A stretch of 64,000 bases of DNA from Zygaena filipendulae (Eukaryota > Arthropoda > Insecta > Lepidoptera > Zygaenidae), in the NCBI GenBank assembly GCA_907165275.2, contig OU015650.1:4556001-4620000 (forward strand), read 5' to 3'. Positions 25,111 through 36,240 of this stretch are shown here, in pieces. The translations under genes were made by a program, and so were the position numbers. The notes beneath the pieces are model-generated. The model was not told the DNA's origin and did no database searches. It saw nothing but the letters and a program-made list of their open reading frames with translations. How positions within the stretch are numbered: position 1 is the stretch's first letter; the number at the start of each line of letters is the position of its first letter.

Positions 25111-26532
25111 ATTTTTTTTTTAGTTTATTTAAAGACATCATATTTCCTAAATACTACTCTCTGCCAAACTGCAAAAACAGTTTATCAGCAGACACGTTCT
25201 CGCTTATTACTATTTAAATACACTTTAGGACAAACAGACACATCAAGTGAAAATTAAAATATATGAAAAAAAAAAAAAAAAACTGATTCCGGTTCATGCG
25301 TTCCGACGTGCGTGACCATGTGTATGAAATTGTGGTAGCGGTAATGTGCGGGGTAGTTTATGTCGGGCGCGATAGTCGCACCGGCAGAGGTTACTCGTTA
25401 CTGCGCTAATGTTACCAGTACAGCACAGCCCGGCCCAGAACATCCCAGCATGGCACAGACACGCCTCGTTTGCATTAATGTATCTCTCCTATCTACTTAC
25501 TTCTCAAAACAACTTAGAGATTTATTAAAACAATAAAAATAATATAATATCTATCTACCAATTTAATGGTATGTGAATGTTGAATTTTACAAGTGGGCGA
25601 GGATGTTTAAATCCGAATTAAAAATTACGAAGAATAGCCAAAAAATGCCCAATTAAAACCGACCTTCGAGACTCCTTTGATTTTCCGCTATTTCTCGTAG
25701 TTGCGCATTTGGTCACCCTGCATCATTTGAAAAATACGATTGATCGAATATAAATACTAGCATTTTTTAATAAATTCACATATTCTCTAGATATTTTACC
25801 GTCTACGAAATATCTAAAAATATAATATCTAAAAATATATTAGAATGACAACTACTCTAAAATCTGCAAAAAGGAATATAAAACTTCTATACGATGATGA
25901 GGTATTTGCCTTATAAAATTCTAAACAAAAATACAGCGGTGGTAGGACGCGGCCGAGGCGGCCGGGTGAGAGGCGCGCGGTGGAGGAGCCACTCGCTCGA
26001 CACTATTCAGTCCGTGTAGTGCCACATTTAATTTTCTCGAAATTCTAACGTAGCTTTGCAAAAATGTCAACTTTATTCCGCCTCAGCCCGTGTTCGTTTC
26101 ATTCGGATGTCTCGCAACTTAATTTGAAACGTACCTACCTACCTATCTACCACCACCACGGTTTCTAGACGGGCTTTGAAAAACTACAACTTTGTAGAAA
26201 CTTACCGTAGCTCCGAAGTAAGACGTGACTTCGGGTGAAAATTTATCAAAGTGTATTTAATTTTAGTTATGACTTCTTTTAGCTTTGACTTCGCCCAAGT
26301 TTTGGAGAAGCGAGTGTCTTCATATTGAACTTGATACCTATAGTTATTAATGCTCGCATAAACATGAAATTTTGATGTCGTGTTGAATTTTGATCAGATT
26401 AATTTTATATGTGTGTACATGCTAATGAGTAACATATAGTAATTACGTCATGTTATATCGATAGACTAATAATATGGGTATAGAGATGCTACTCACAAAC
26501 TAAATTTATAAAGATGAAGAGCAGAGAGCTGA
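25111..26532. other. Gene-free stretch with a GC-rich patch
   Basis: 25930-26000 is markedly GC-rich (GACGCGGCCGAGGCGGCCGG) and is followed by ATTCAGTCCGTGTAG. No ORF of note. An unannotated promoter or conserved element cannot be excluded. Confidence 0.35.
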
Positions 26533-26927
26533 GACGCTAGCCCTTTACTGAGTGTAGGTTCTAGCTTTTATAAAATTGACATTCAATATGAATATCATAT
26601 GGGTTATAACCACAGTTATAACAAAGGTGATAGGGCGTCCTTGTGCAGTATTTACTAAGTGAAACTGATATATTAATTTTTATATAGAGCTGTTTACCCG
26701 CAGATCAACCGATTTCACCTTTAAAGTTTGAATTAGAAAAAAGCCTGAAAATATTTATTTCTTTTTTGAAAACAAAAAACTAAATATATATTTATTCAGT
26801 TCACTAAGTAAATATTATACTACACAAGGACGATCTATTACTTCAGTACCTTAGTTATAACCCATTTGATATTCATATTGAATGTCGTTTTCATAAAGGC
26901 AAGTACACTGAGTAAAGGGCTGACGTC
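26533..26927. mobile_element. Foldback element with about 130-bp inverted arms
   Basis: The left arm from 26533 reads AGCCCTTTACTGAGTG, GACATTCAATATGAATATCA, TGGGTTATAAC, CGTCCTTGTGCAGTA and TTTACTAAGTGAA. The right arm, read in reverse from 26927, gives AGCCCTTTACTCAGTG, GACATTCAATATGAATATCA, TGGGTTATAAC, CGTCCTTGTGTAGTA and TTTACTTAGTGAA. The arms differ by scattered substitutions and small indels. The centre (about 26680-26790) is AT-rich and non-coding. No clear target duplication is seen. Confidence 0.75.
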
Positions 26928-27584
26928 CCCAAGGAGCAGCTCTGAAAGGCCAAGAGTGATAGCACTCATCGAACGAATAAGCCTGTTTTCCGACGACGCG
27001 GTTTAGAGATGTGACATCGGCTCAATGCTGTTTTATTCTACCACCATCAATACTTAAAATGCTTGGGAACGGTTTAGTGTTGTAGCTGTTAGGTTTATCG
27101 ATGAATTTATTCTAATAAATACGTTATATGGCATTTTTATGAGATGAAAAGATTCGGTTACACTTTCCGGTCTAGGCGTGTTTATAGATCCATACTATAA
27201 TTTAAATGTAGTTACCACGTTTCTTTGGTTTCTACAATTCAAGCTGATAGCTTGGTGTGGTATTAAGTAGATCTGTGTATTGTTATTTGAATTATAAAAT
27301 ATTGAATCCAAATAATTTCCCTTAAACAACGCAATGCTTTAAATCAATACGTCAATACATAAAAAACATTACACACATACTTATTTTTCGTTACTATAAG
27401 TATCGATATGTTTCTCTTGACTATTAAAAGGATTTGACATTTTGAAGTCGAACGCCGCGCTGGCGAAGTAGCGGATTGAGATGGAGACAAAGTAGACTCC
27501 GTATACGTTGATAATGGCAAATATTGAACGGATATTCAAATATCGAGTCTAGGCAGACTCTTTGAATGTCTTCTGCAATAGAAA
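26928..27584. other. No recognisable feature
   Basis: No supported gene or repeat. Confidence 0.4.
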
Positions 27585-27957
27585 CTTATCGACTTATTCG
27601 TCAACTCGCACGTGTCAAACTCGTGTGTGTGCGCGAGTAAGCACCTTCCGTTTTTATCTACTTTTTCTGTCGTTAACTCGCTCAACCGTGAAAATGTGTA
27701 GAGTCAGCTAGTTAGTTAAGAGTCATTTTTGAAAATTAATACACATAAGGCATACATTATTAAGGCAGGTACCCACTTTAAATGTATAAAAATTTTATAC
27801 GACTTGACTTTAAAATAAAACATAATACTTATCGTTTTTGAGATAGATATTTTATGTATAATACAAATCAACATAACAATAATATTTATTTACCCAATAA
27901 TAAACAAAATTACAATGACTTAAGATTTTGTTTTATCCATCGATCTCTTAAAGTGAA

Positions 27958-28365
27958 TTTAAAAAACTAAAAAATAAGCTTTTTATAGAAAACCAAACTA
28001 AAAAATAGAAATAAATTTTAATAAATTTGAATTAAGAATAGTGTATAAAAATTTTAATAAATATAAATTAACAATATTTTAAATAAAAAAAAATGAATTT
28101 TATTAAAAAAAAAGCGTGGGGTGCGTGGTTTCAATTGTTATAAATATTTTATTGACAGATATGAGTAGAAGGATTATCATTTCGATAATATCTTAAAAAT
28201 ACCCACGCTTTTTTCGAAATAAAATATTTTTTTTTTTATTTACACTATTATTAGTATATATTTATTAAAAATTTTATACACAATTCTGAATTCAAATTTA
28301 TTGAAATTTATTTTTTCCCTTTTTAGTTTGGTTTTCTATAAAAAGCGTGTTATTAGTTTTTTAAA
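27958..28365. mobile_element. Nested AT-rich foldback element
   Basis: Arms 27958-28122 and 28194-28365 are inverted copies. The left contains GCTTTTTATAGAAAACCAAA, AATAAATTTGAATTAAGAAT and AAAAAGCGTGGG; the right in reverse contains GCTTTTTATAGAAAACCAAA, AATAAATTTGAATTCAGAAT and AAAAAAGCGTGGG. The centre, about 70 bases, is not repeated. It sits wholly inside the 27585-29171 element. Confidence 0.75.
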
Positions 28366-28404
28366 CTATTATTTATTCTAATTTTTAGTTTTTAATTTTC
28401 TAAA

Positions 28405-28665
28405 CTTTCGTGCCTGGTAGTTTCCCTTATTGGTCTTGACGCAGACACTCCGGGTCTCAGGAAAACAACAAAAAAAATCGCTAATCCTGATTATCCTAGT
28501 ACGTATAATGGGTCAAACTATTTAAAATATTTAATTTTCATCAGTCCTTAATAAGTTTGTCAAATTTCAAGTTAATCCGACGTTTTGGAGGGGGTCAAAA
28601 TTATGTTCAAAGATTTCGTTACATACTAACATACATACGTCTGAAGCTAATAAAAAGCGTGTAAA
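28405..28665 (-). repeat. Probable transposon remnant ending in the AAAAAGCGTG word
   Basis: In reverse it opens ACACGCTTTTTATTAGCTTC, close to the ACACGCTTTTTATAG at the outer edge of the neighbouring foldback, then CATACGTATGTAT-like words and ACCCCCTCCAAAACGTCGG. Assignment is by resemblance only. Confidence 0.35.
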
Positions 28666-29217
28666 AAGTACATACACAGTCCCATACAAAAGTTCACTTA
28701 GAAACTGTCCACAGTCGTGTTTACGTAGTTAGAGCTGTGGTTATAGTTGGTATAATCATAAATTAATGCAAATTTAACCTTATGTACTCGACTTAAAGTT
28801 ATATAATCTACAAAAAGCAATAAAGTTTTATGACCGAGTTTCAATAGTGTAGGACAATGTGGAAAATGTTAAACTGTCTAATCTCTATAATATAATCTGA
28901 ACAAATAACTACACATAACAATAATATCACAATGTGTGATTGCAGCATTTCGGTTATTATCATCTAAATTATTACCGAACCTACTTATCCGAATCAGCCA
29001 ACAGCCAGCGTGGACAATATTTTATAGTTTTTAGTTTCAAGCTCTATCTGACTGTACTTTACATGTACAAGCGAGTTGACGACAAAAAAAGTAGGTAAAA
29101 ACGGCAGGTGCCAACTCGCGCGCACTCACGAGTTTGATATGTGCGAGTTGACGAATAACTCAACTTATCGAGTAAAGCTATATATTTTAAAATAGAGGAT
29201 TTAAGCTCTTTATTTGA

Positions 29218-29275
29218 CATCACCGTTGATGTAGTGGTGAAAGTTGATTGCTACGCCAGGTGTCGCGGGTTCGAT
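29218..29275 (+). repeat. tRNA-derived SINE head
   Basis: A-box-like TGTAGTGGTGAAAG followed by B-box GCGGGTTCGAT, spaced as in a tRNA. The 3' acceptor side is absent. Confidence 0.5.
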
Positions 29276-29324
29276 ATAAAATAAATTATGTATTATACTT
29301 CAGTGTATTTTTATATTCATTTCA

Positions 29325-29525
29325 ATCTATTATAGATAATATTATAAAGAGGAAAGATTTGATTTTTTGTTACAATTTAACTCAAAAACTACTGGACCAA
29401 TTTCAAAAATTCTTTCACCATTAGAAAGCTACATTATCCCTGAGTAACATAGGCTATATTTTTATCCGGAATTCCCGAGGGAACTCTGAAATTATCGCGG
29501 GTGAAACCGCGCGGGACAGCTCGTA
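29325..29525 (+). repeat. Lep1-type Helitron-like copy
   Basis: 5' AATATTATAAAGAGGAAAG, middle AGTAACATAGGCTATATTTT, 3' TTATCGCGGGTGAAACCGCG then GGGACAGCTCGTATG. The terminal CTAG is mutated to CTCG. Confidence 0.7.
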
Positions 29526-31207
29526 TGACATAAAACGTGTGTGTGCTTTGACAAAATATTGTTATTTTTAATAGCTCGCTGTAAACATTTGATATTCAAT
29601 TGTTGATTTATTATTATGTTACAGTAGGTACCTAACCATCAAGTGCCTAATATTGAATATCGTAATAAGACATATGTTAACCATTTTTTTTTACATAAAA
29701 AGTAGTTTCTAACTTTACTTACAAAACATTACTGGTAGACTATGTTATACTATTTTCATTATAGACACAGCTAGAACAGAATAAGAAAAGATAAAAGATT
29801 TAAGAAGTCAATAAAACATAGAGCAAATTGCTGTCATCTTGTTGGCAAGGGTCAAACGGCTTAACATATCAACAATTACGTCCGAAGGGCAAATCCTAAG
29901 TGAGCACAAATAAATACGCTCCTTGCCTATCATATTTCCCTGATCCTTGGGTATTAAGATACGGGAGGGTCAGCAATATATCGGCTTCCTTCGGACCTCA
30001 CATTTCTTATGTCTCGCAAATCATCAATTTGCTGTTTTGAGGATAAAGTTTTATTGTTTTTCTCCTAACTAGAGTATTCTTAATATATTCTCTCTGTGTC
30101 TTTACTTTCAGTATTATATCGTTCAATTAGGTAGGTACCTACTCGCTGTCAGTTTGCATTCACTGAAAAAATAGTAGGTAACAGCAACTTTTAAAATACT
30201 AATGATTAACGGGTAATTAAATTTTTTGTTAAAACTCTTTTGAATGACTCCTGTGTCCAACATTTTATTATTTGGTGATAAACCTGTCGCCACTAATCTG
30301 GTCACATCATCTCCACTGACTCGACACAGTATTGCATGTGCTACGATAGTTAGTGTTGCTACCATAGTAATGTCGATAAAAATAGTGTACATAACATTAA
30401 TAAATTTTTAGAATCAATAATTTTGATTTATTCAGCTAAATATTCGACTACTGCTGACATAATAAAATCCTTAAATTTAGCCATAACTCAAATTACCAGC
30501 GTGTATTTTTGCTAACATAATATCACTTCAACATGTACCCAACATACATACTAATCATGCATTCATGCAATTTTTTTATCTACAAAATAAATGTGAATCT
30601 TTTTGCATGTTTACTTGTTTGTATCCCATGACCAAGCACAGCTAGTAGAAACTTTAAAAAATGGAAATATTTAGACTAGAATTATAACTGTAAACTATTG
30701 AACTGATAATTTAAACTTAGAAATTGAATCAATTTTTTACATAGATATTATATTTTCACTTAAGTCAATTAATCGTTTGTAAAATTTTAGTCGAGGTACC
30801 ACTAACATAAAGTATCACTAATACTTATTTGTAGCAAAATATACGAGTATCTTAAAATGGACGCTACAATCCAAAATCTTTAACAAAATAGCTCCCCGGA
30901 ACATTTTAAGTCTAAGTAAGTGCCGTTCGGCGGTCGAAGATTTGCTGGACCGTCTCTAATGGGCTTTATCCTTATTTATTGAACTTAGCGCCAAAACGAA
31001 ATCTTTGGGATACAAATTTTTAAGTACTTCTTAGACTATATAACCAAATAGAGACGATGTGAACAAATTAATCCGAAGATAATCAACATGGAAAACAGTA
31101 GGTAAGTACTTCAATTGTTTTCATTTTTACATTTTTAGAAAATAAATGCATTCAATACTCTTTTTCAATTTTGTAATTCAACTGATCGACAATCGTATAT
31201 TATAAAA
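29526..31207. other. No recognisable gene
   Basis: AT-rich. GTCCGAAGGGC near 29881 and CCTTCGGACC near 29990 are inverted words and may mark a small decayed element. Nothing else is seen. Confidence 0.4.
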
Positions 31208-31395
31208 CACTAGCTTTGCCCCGCGGTTTCAACCGCGTGAGTCTCGGAATTCCCGCAGGAACTCCAAACTCCTTGCATATTCTGCTTTTCCTTACAATAA
31301 CAAACACAACAAAAAAGAATTAGCGAAATTGGTTCAGCCGTTCACGCGTGATGCCGTGAACGAGGGAAATAGGGAAGCATTTTTAGATAATATAT
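31208..31395 (-). repeat. Lep1-type Helitron-like copy
   Basis: ACTAGCTTTGCCCCGCGG and CCGCGGTTTCAACCGCG at the 3' end; GGTTCAGCCGTTCACGCGTG in the middle; the 5' end runs into TAATATATAG. It lies a few bases from the next copy in the same orientation. Confidence 0.75.
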
Positions 31396-31401
31396 AGATT
31401 T

Positions 31402-31690
31402 ACTAGCTGTCCCCCGCGATTTCATCCGCGGTAACTTCGGAGTTCCCGCGGAGGTTGCGGGAAAAAAGTACTCTATGTCCTTCTTTGTACCTCGACAGTA
31501 GTTAAGGGTGATTTACTGTTCCCCGCATTAGTGCCGGAGTTCCCGCGGGAATTCCGGGATTAAAACTATCCTACCTTTTAAGTTGGACCATATTATAAAT
31601 GGTTACAAAATTTTATCAAAATCCGTTCAGTAGTTTCGGAGTCCATCGCGGACAAACAACGCGACACGTGATTTATATATATTAAGAAGA
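31402..31690 (-). repeat. Lep1-type Helitron-like copy, compound
   Basis: It contains two 3' modules: CTAGCTGTCCCCCGCG with TTCATCCGCGGTAAC at 31403, and TGTTCCCCGCATTAGTGCC near 31518, followed by one 5' part (TCCGTTCAGTAGTTTCGGAG). It is either a nested insertion or an internal duplication. Confidence 0.65.
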
Positions 31691-32624
31691 TTGTTTACTG
31701 TTTCAAGCACCCACGACACGATTTCCTGAATGCGGCCCAACAGATATAAGTAGATAATGCAAAATTTTAAAGTTGTTTTTCGTTGGTGAAATTTTTCATA
31801 AAAGATTTTTAAAGACATTCCTTTTTAGCTACCTACCCATTTTCTTTTGATTCTAAACTGACTGATTTTGCTCAGACCAAAACTCTAGGTCCATAATATT
31901 GAATTTTTCCAAGACATTAACATTATTAAGCAAACACTAACAAATATTTTTCGCATATTCAATCTATTTATATGTGGATGAAAAGGGGTTGAAGTTTGGT
32001 ATACCTTCAATTTTAAACTTTTAGAGTAACAGACATCTAAGTAAATTTCAGCTGTAAAGAAAGACGCATTTCAAGGTATCGGGTAATTGAACTCCCAAGG
32101 GTGGAAGGTGGTTAAACGGGGGTATAACCTCGGGGGAGATAGCTGCTGTAAGTATATTTTTCTTGGCAACAGCCACCACGAACATACGTAAACGTGTGTG
32201 ACGCGTTCAGATTACTTTCTCATCTCAGTTAAGATTTGGTGTCTCATCGACGGGGCTTGTTAAATAAACGCTCGAAGCCACCTCCCGCTGTGTCGGGGTG
32301 TGAGCAGCGACCCCAGCAGCCAGTGCAAACGAGCCCGGACAGGCGTGACGAGTCGAACGTGTCACGGTGTAGCGAAGCCTGACACCTGGGCGGGTTTAAT
32401 CTCCGGAGCACTTTGGATTTGCGGCGCGGTGACATCATCATCGAATAAAAAAGGTGCCTTCATAGATTGATAAAATTATTTACCTACTTCGAAAAGAGGT
32501 TGGGGTTCTCAATTTGTAGATTTTTTTTACTATTTACCGAGTTGTGAAAGGTATATCAGAATCGCCCGCTCTTGGTCGCTCCTAGCGGGAAAGTGCCCAT
32601 GACACTCGCCGCATTATATTAACA
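31691..32624. other. Gene-free stretch with a GC-rich patch
   Basis: 32244-32441 is clearly GC-richer than its surroundings and does not resemble any repeat in the window. The open frame across it (65 codons, minus) has no domain that I recognise. Confidence 0.4.
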
Positions 32625-32830
32625 TACTAGCTGTTCCCTGCGTTTTCACCCACGTTAATTTCAGAGATCCCGCGGGAATTCCGGGATAAAAAGTAGCCTA
32701 AGTTACTCTTTATAATATCAGCTATCTGCCAGTGAAAATCTCGTTAAAATCGATCCAGCCGTTTCAGAGATTACCTGGAACAAACAGACAGACAGAGAAA
32801 TTTTAGGAAAATTTTTTTTTGATGTTAGTA
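32625..32830 (-). repeat. Lep1-type Helitron-like copy
   Basis: CTAGCTGTTCCCTGCG start, CCCGCGGGAATTCCGGGATA and AAAGTAGCCTAAGTTACTC, then ATCGATCCAGCCGTTTCAGA and ACAGACAGACAGA. This is the subfamily also seen at 35570-35770. Confidence 0.7.
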
Positions 32831-33139
32831 GGTAACTAGGTACCGTATATACTTTCGTAAGTATGCATTTAGTGAAAAGCTGTTAATTTGAAATTACAAA
32901 AAAGACACTTCAATTTCGTTTCACAAATTGATTTTGTGTTATTCATATTCAAAGTTTTAGTTTAATATAAAAATTGAATTCACAATTAGCAACTTTGCTT
33001 AGTGTATTGATAACCGATTTTATTTCATGATAATTTTTTTTATTTGTGAAAAAACTTCTCTTCTAGGTGTGTACATATCTAAGAATATAATTTTCAGTCT
33101 GGATGTAAGTAACAAAAAAATGTTTTTAAAATGGACAAT

Positions 33140-33224
33140 CAACCCGGTTTAAGTTCGACGTGCTTGAGTTTAAACCCGATAAATGCCCAGGTTTAAATCG
33201 GGTTTAAACCCAAGCACCGGGTTG
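33140..33224. repeat. Compact hairpin of about 85 bases
   Basis: CAACCCGGT...GCTTGAGTTTAAACCCGAT pairs with ATCGGGTTTAAACCCAAGC...ACCGGGTTG. The left arm carries an extra block of about 13 bases after CAACCCGG. The loop is about 14 bases. It is unlike the other repeats in the window. Confidence 0.6.
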
Positions 33225-33477
33225 TCGCAACCTTTAGTCACAGCTCACGTACATTATCTTCTAGTCAAATCTCAAGGACCTGGACTGGAACGCTTACCTT
33301 ATCATTTGCCTTATGCAGATATCAGGGTTTCCTGCACCTATCCTATAAGGTAAATACATCACAGCTGATAAATTAGGTATATTCATTCATGACCATTTAG
33401 GCACAGGTATTTTAAGATCTGGTAAGTATATAATATATGTATAATTGTATATTATATCTAAAATAGTCGTTGGTGCG

Positions 33478-33530
33478 TGTTGTGGTTCAATTCACGTGGG
33501 TGAAAATGTGGAGAACAGCTAGTAGGTAGG
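33478..33530 (+). repeat. Lep1-type 3' end only
   Basis: TTCACGTGGGTGAAAATGTG then GAGAACAGCTAGTAGG, which is the degraded hairpin plus CTAGT terminus. Confidence 0.5.
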
Positions 33531-34064
33531 TAAAGTTAAATAAAATATGTTTATATTATTATATTTGGTTACTTTTAGTGTACATTAAAGCCGATACCTA
33601 CACGACCCAACGGTTGTTTTTATAAAAAGAATTTGAATAAAATACGTACTTATAATGTTTAAAGAAAAATCAAAACACAAATTTATAAACAGACTTTTCC
33701 TGTCGTAAGCCCCCTCCTCTCTCCACTTACAAAATGGAAAAAAAAAATTATGACTACCAAAATCATGGAGCCGATTACACTCCAGGGTGGTCACTGGCTG
33801 TGGTCTATGGGTCGCGTAACTGTGTCCACTTAAAAAAATGAACACATTCTGGATATACTAAAAATAAGAACTTAGTTCATGTAAATGTTCTTTCGGATAT
33901 GACGAATGTATGTCGATATCTAATCGATGATAAGATGTCGATAACTTCTTTAAAAGACTCGATATACAGGCTGTGGTGAACATAACTAATAGTTTTTCAA
34001 TTGTAATAAGTGAGTAAGTACTTGTAAAATTTTGGTGCTAAAATCTAAGTAATATCTGCTCTTA
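33531..34064. other. No recognisable feature
   Basis: The open frame at 33585-33845 (minus) has no recognisable domain. No repeat family recognised. Confidence 0.35.
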
Positions 34065-34066
34065 TA

Positions 34067-34382
34067 CAATGGGCATGATGACTAAATTTTAATTTTTTAT
34101 CCGTCTTGTAGATTAATAAAAAATATTGGACATGTATTTTTTCTTTTTTTACATAATTAAAAAATAACGGCCATACATTGAGTTGAAGTTCCATGTAACG
34201 TCACACCTAGGCACACTTTACACTTAGTTATGACGACCTGACCTCCCACTACTGAACATTAATGATTTGTACCTGAGTATTTTTTCAATAATTCAAAAAA
34301 GAAAAAAATACGTGTCTATTATTTTTACTACTTAACTGACGGACTAAATATAATTTTTAATTTTTAGACCTCATACCCATTG
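34067..34382. mobile_element. 316-bp TIR element with TA flanks
   Basis: The left end CAATGGGCATGATGACTAAA and the right end in reverse, CAATGGGTATGAGGTCTAAA, are inverted copies, and further pairing follows (CCGTC, TATTGGACATGTATTTTTTC). TA lies on both sides (34065-34066 and 34383-34384), the duplication made by Tc1/mariner-type transposases. A related end is at 51200-51355. It codes for nothing. Confidence 0.7.
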
Positions 34383-34389
34383 TACAGCA

Positions 34390-35010
34390 GCAATATTGCT
34401 TTTCAGAATAAAACAATATAATATGATTTCATCCAATAGCTATACGATGTCTTCCTATCGAAAGCCTTGTTTATTATACTTATTTAGAATTTTTAATGAA
34501 TTTACTGATGATTTTAACCGAAAAATAAATAAATCATAACACCGTCTATATCAAATACGACTAACACAACAAAAAGTGCCTACAATGACGGCTGTTATCA
34601 TATATACTGCCGAAATAGTGTGAATCAACGCTGGTTATTGAGCAAAAATATTGGATCGCCAAAAACTAAAACGTATTTATTAATAAATTGATTTAAAAAA
34701 CCTGCAAAAAAAAGTGTGAAAAATACCTATAAATACCATTCCTGAAATTAAAGTGACTATGTTTTTTGCAACGAGTGATTAAAATAAAGCAGATTGAAAT
34801 GGTTTTAAACTAAAACCTAATTATACCTACCTTAATTATCTAATGGAATCTGGTAAGTTTTAATCGTGATAAATTATGGTATGCTAAAAATATAGATTTA
34901 CTTAAATAAAAATTAAATGGGGTAAATAAAATTTAGATTATAATAATAATAGCGTTTAGTCATCCTACGCCGTCTTTTCCCTCGTGAAAGATAGTCAGTT
35001 GTGAGTTTCT
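34390..35010. other. No recognisable feature
   Basis: AT-rich, no supported gene. Confidence 0.4.
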
Positions 35011-35065
35011 AAAATAATAATAATAATAATCTTTATTTCAGACATACCTAATATTAGTTCATTGA
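35011..35065 (-). repeat. LINE 3' tail, (TTA)n type
   Basis: (AAT)n followed by CTTTATTTCAGACATACC. Read in reverse this is TGAAATAAAG ending in (TTA)n, a common form for lepidopteran LINE tails. Confidence 0.5.
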
Positions 35066-35509
35066 TTAAAAAACATATTATTGTATGATATTTTTTTACC
35101 TGACTAGCTTTTGACCGTAGTTTTGCGTTCTATTATTTATTCTTTTATTTATGATGATACCGTTATAATTAACTATAAAATAAACAAACAAATGAATAAA
35201 ATAGGTATGTAAAGACATTGCACTGAAATAAAATAAAAAATCTAAAGTAGATGATGCTCTAAATCGTCAGATTTTATCTTATCATTGCATTGTTGATACA
35301 TGCAGAAGGACCAAATCTATCTAATCATTGAAAAATATGTAAAAAATACTAGGTAAGTATGTAAGTATACAAATAAATTACTGTTGTAAATTCTGAAAAT
35401 TCTCTCAGAGGAAGGTAAAGCCGGATGTATGAATATCTATAAGTTGGAATTAGTTTATACCTACTTTTATTTTCAAACTTATAACACCTGTTATAACTAC
35501 AGTTCTATG
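35066..35509. other. No recognisable feature
   Basis: No gene or repeat recognised. Confidence 0.4.
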
Positions 35510-35770
35510 CTAATATTATAAAGAGATTTAGTTTGTAAGTAATTAAGTAGTCCTTAATAGGTAATATAAACTATAGCTTTGCCCCGCGGTTTCACCCGCG
35601 TGAGTTTCGGAATTACCGCAGGAACCTTTTTTTTAATAAAAGTAGCCGGAATTACTCCTTATAACATTAGCTATCAGCCACTGAAAGTCCCGTTAAAATC
35701 GGCCCAGCCGTTTTAGACATTAGTCGGAACAAAAGTACCTACCTACTATAAATTTATATAGTATGTATAC
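35510..35770. repeat. Lep1-type 5' fragment (+) and copy (-)
   Basis: 35510-35545 holds a + strand 5' end (TGCTAATATTATAAAGAG). From 35570 a minus-strand copy follows with GCTTTGCCCCGCGGTTTCAC, AAAAGTAGCCGGAATTACTC and ATCGGCCCAGCCGTTTTAGA. Confidence 0.7.
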
Positions 35771-35865
35771 CTACTTTCATATGCATTCAGTTAAAAGCTG
35801 TCTATTACAAACGACACTAAAAATTTATTTATATGTATATTATGTATGTATAGTGTATACCTATA

Positions 35866-36060
35866 TAAATGTCGATACGATAGTGACTTTATTCGTTTGT
35901 TTGTTTGTTAGTTACGCTTTCATGCCTCAAATACTCAACCGATCTTCATAGAATTTTGCATTCCATATTTCAGGGGTACAGAAAAGGCCATAGGATACAT
36001 TTTATCCAGGAATTTCCGTAGGAAGCAGTAGTAGTAGGAACCGTAGGAAACAGCTAGTAT
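35866..36060 (+). repeat. Lep1-type copy just upstream of the first LRR gene
   Basis: TTTGTTTGTTAGTTACGCTT, GAATTTTGCATTCCATATTT, GGGGTACAGAAAAGGCCATA and a degraded hairpin before CAGCTAGTA. It ends about 165 bases before the start codon of the gene that follows, so it may lie in that gene's promoter or 5' UTR. Confidence 0.7.
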
Positions 36061-36210
36061 ATTAATAGTCAATTTCGCTATAACACCAGAGTAACAGTAC
36101 TGTAACAATGAAGTAGTATAGCAACGGAAATTTCCAAAGCAAGATTTTGGTTTAAAAACGAAGCAATAATCGGATCCACGTCCTGTTTTAATGCATCGAA
36201 CCATCGATCA

Positions 36211-36240
36211 ATGGTTTGCTCCGAATGGTTTCAGGTATAA
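36211..36240 (+). promoter_or_regulatory. Out-of-frame upstream ATG overlapping the start of paralogue A
   Basis: An ATG at 36211 opens a nine-codon frame ending TAA at 36238-36240, overlapping the main start at 36225. If it is in the transcript, it would reduce initiation at the main ATG. The transcript start is unknown, so this is conditional. Confidence 0.35.

Larger units (their letters stand above)
27585..29171. mobile_element. About 1.6-kb element with 100-bp terminal inverted repeats, non-coding
   Basis: The left end (27585-27682) reads TTATTCGTCAACTCGCAC, TCAAACTCGTG, GTTTTTATCTACTTTTT and GTCGTTAACTCGC. The right end (29071-29171) in reverse reads TTATTCGTCAACTCGCAC, TCAAACTCGTGAGTG, GTTTTTACCTACTTTTT and GTCGTCAACTCGC. 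The arms are similar but clearly diverged. The interior has no ORF of note and holds a second foldback (27958-28365). It looks like an old non-autonomous DNA transposon, but the superfamily is not determined. Confidence 0.7.

Noticed and set aside
36216..36224. TTG at 36216 as start of paralogue A
   Set aside because: A non-ATG start is unnecessary. The ATG at 36225 begins a good signal peptide in the same frame.
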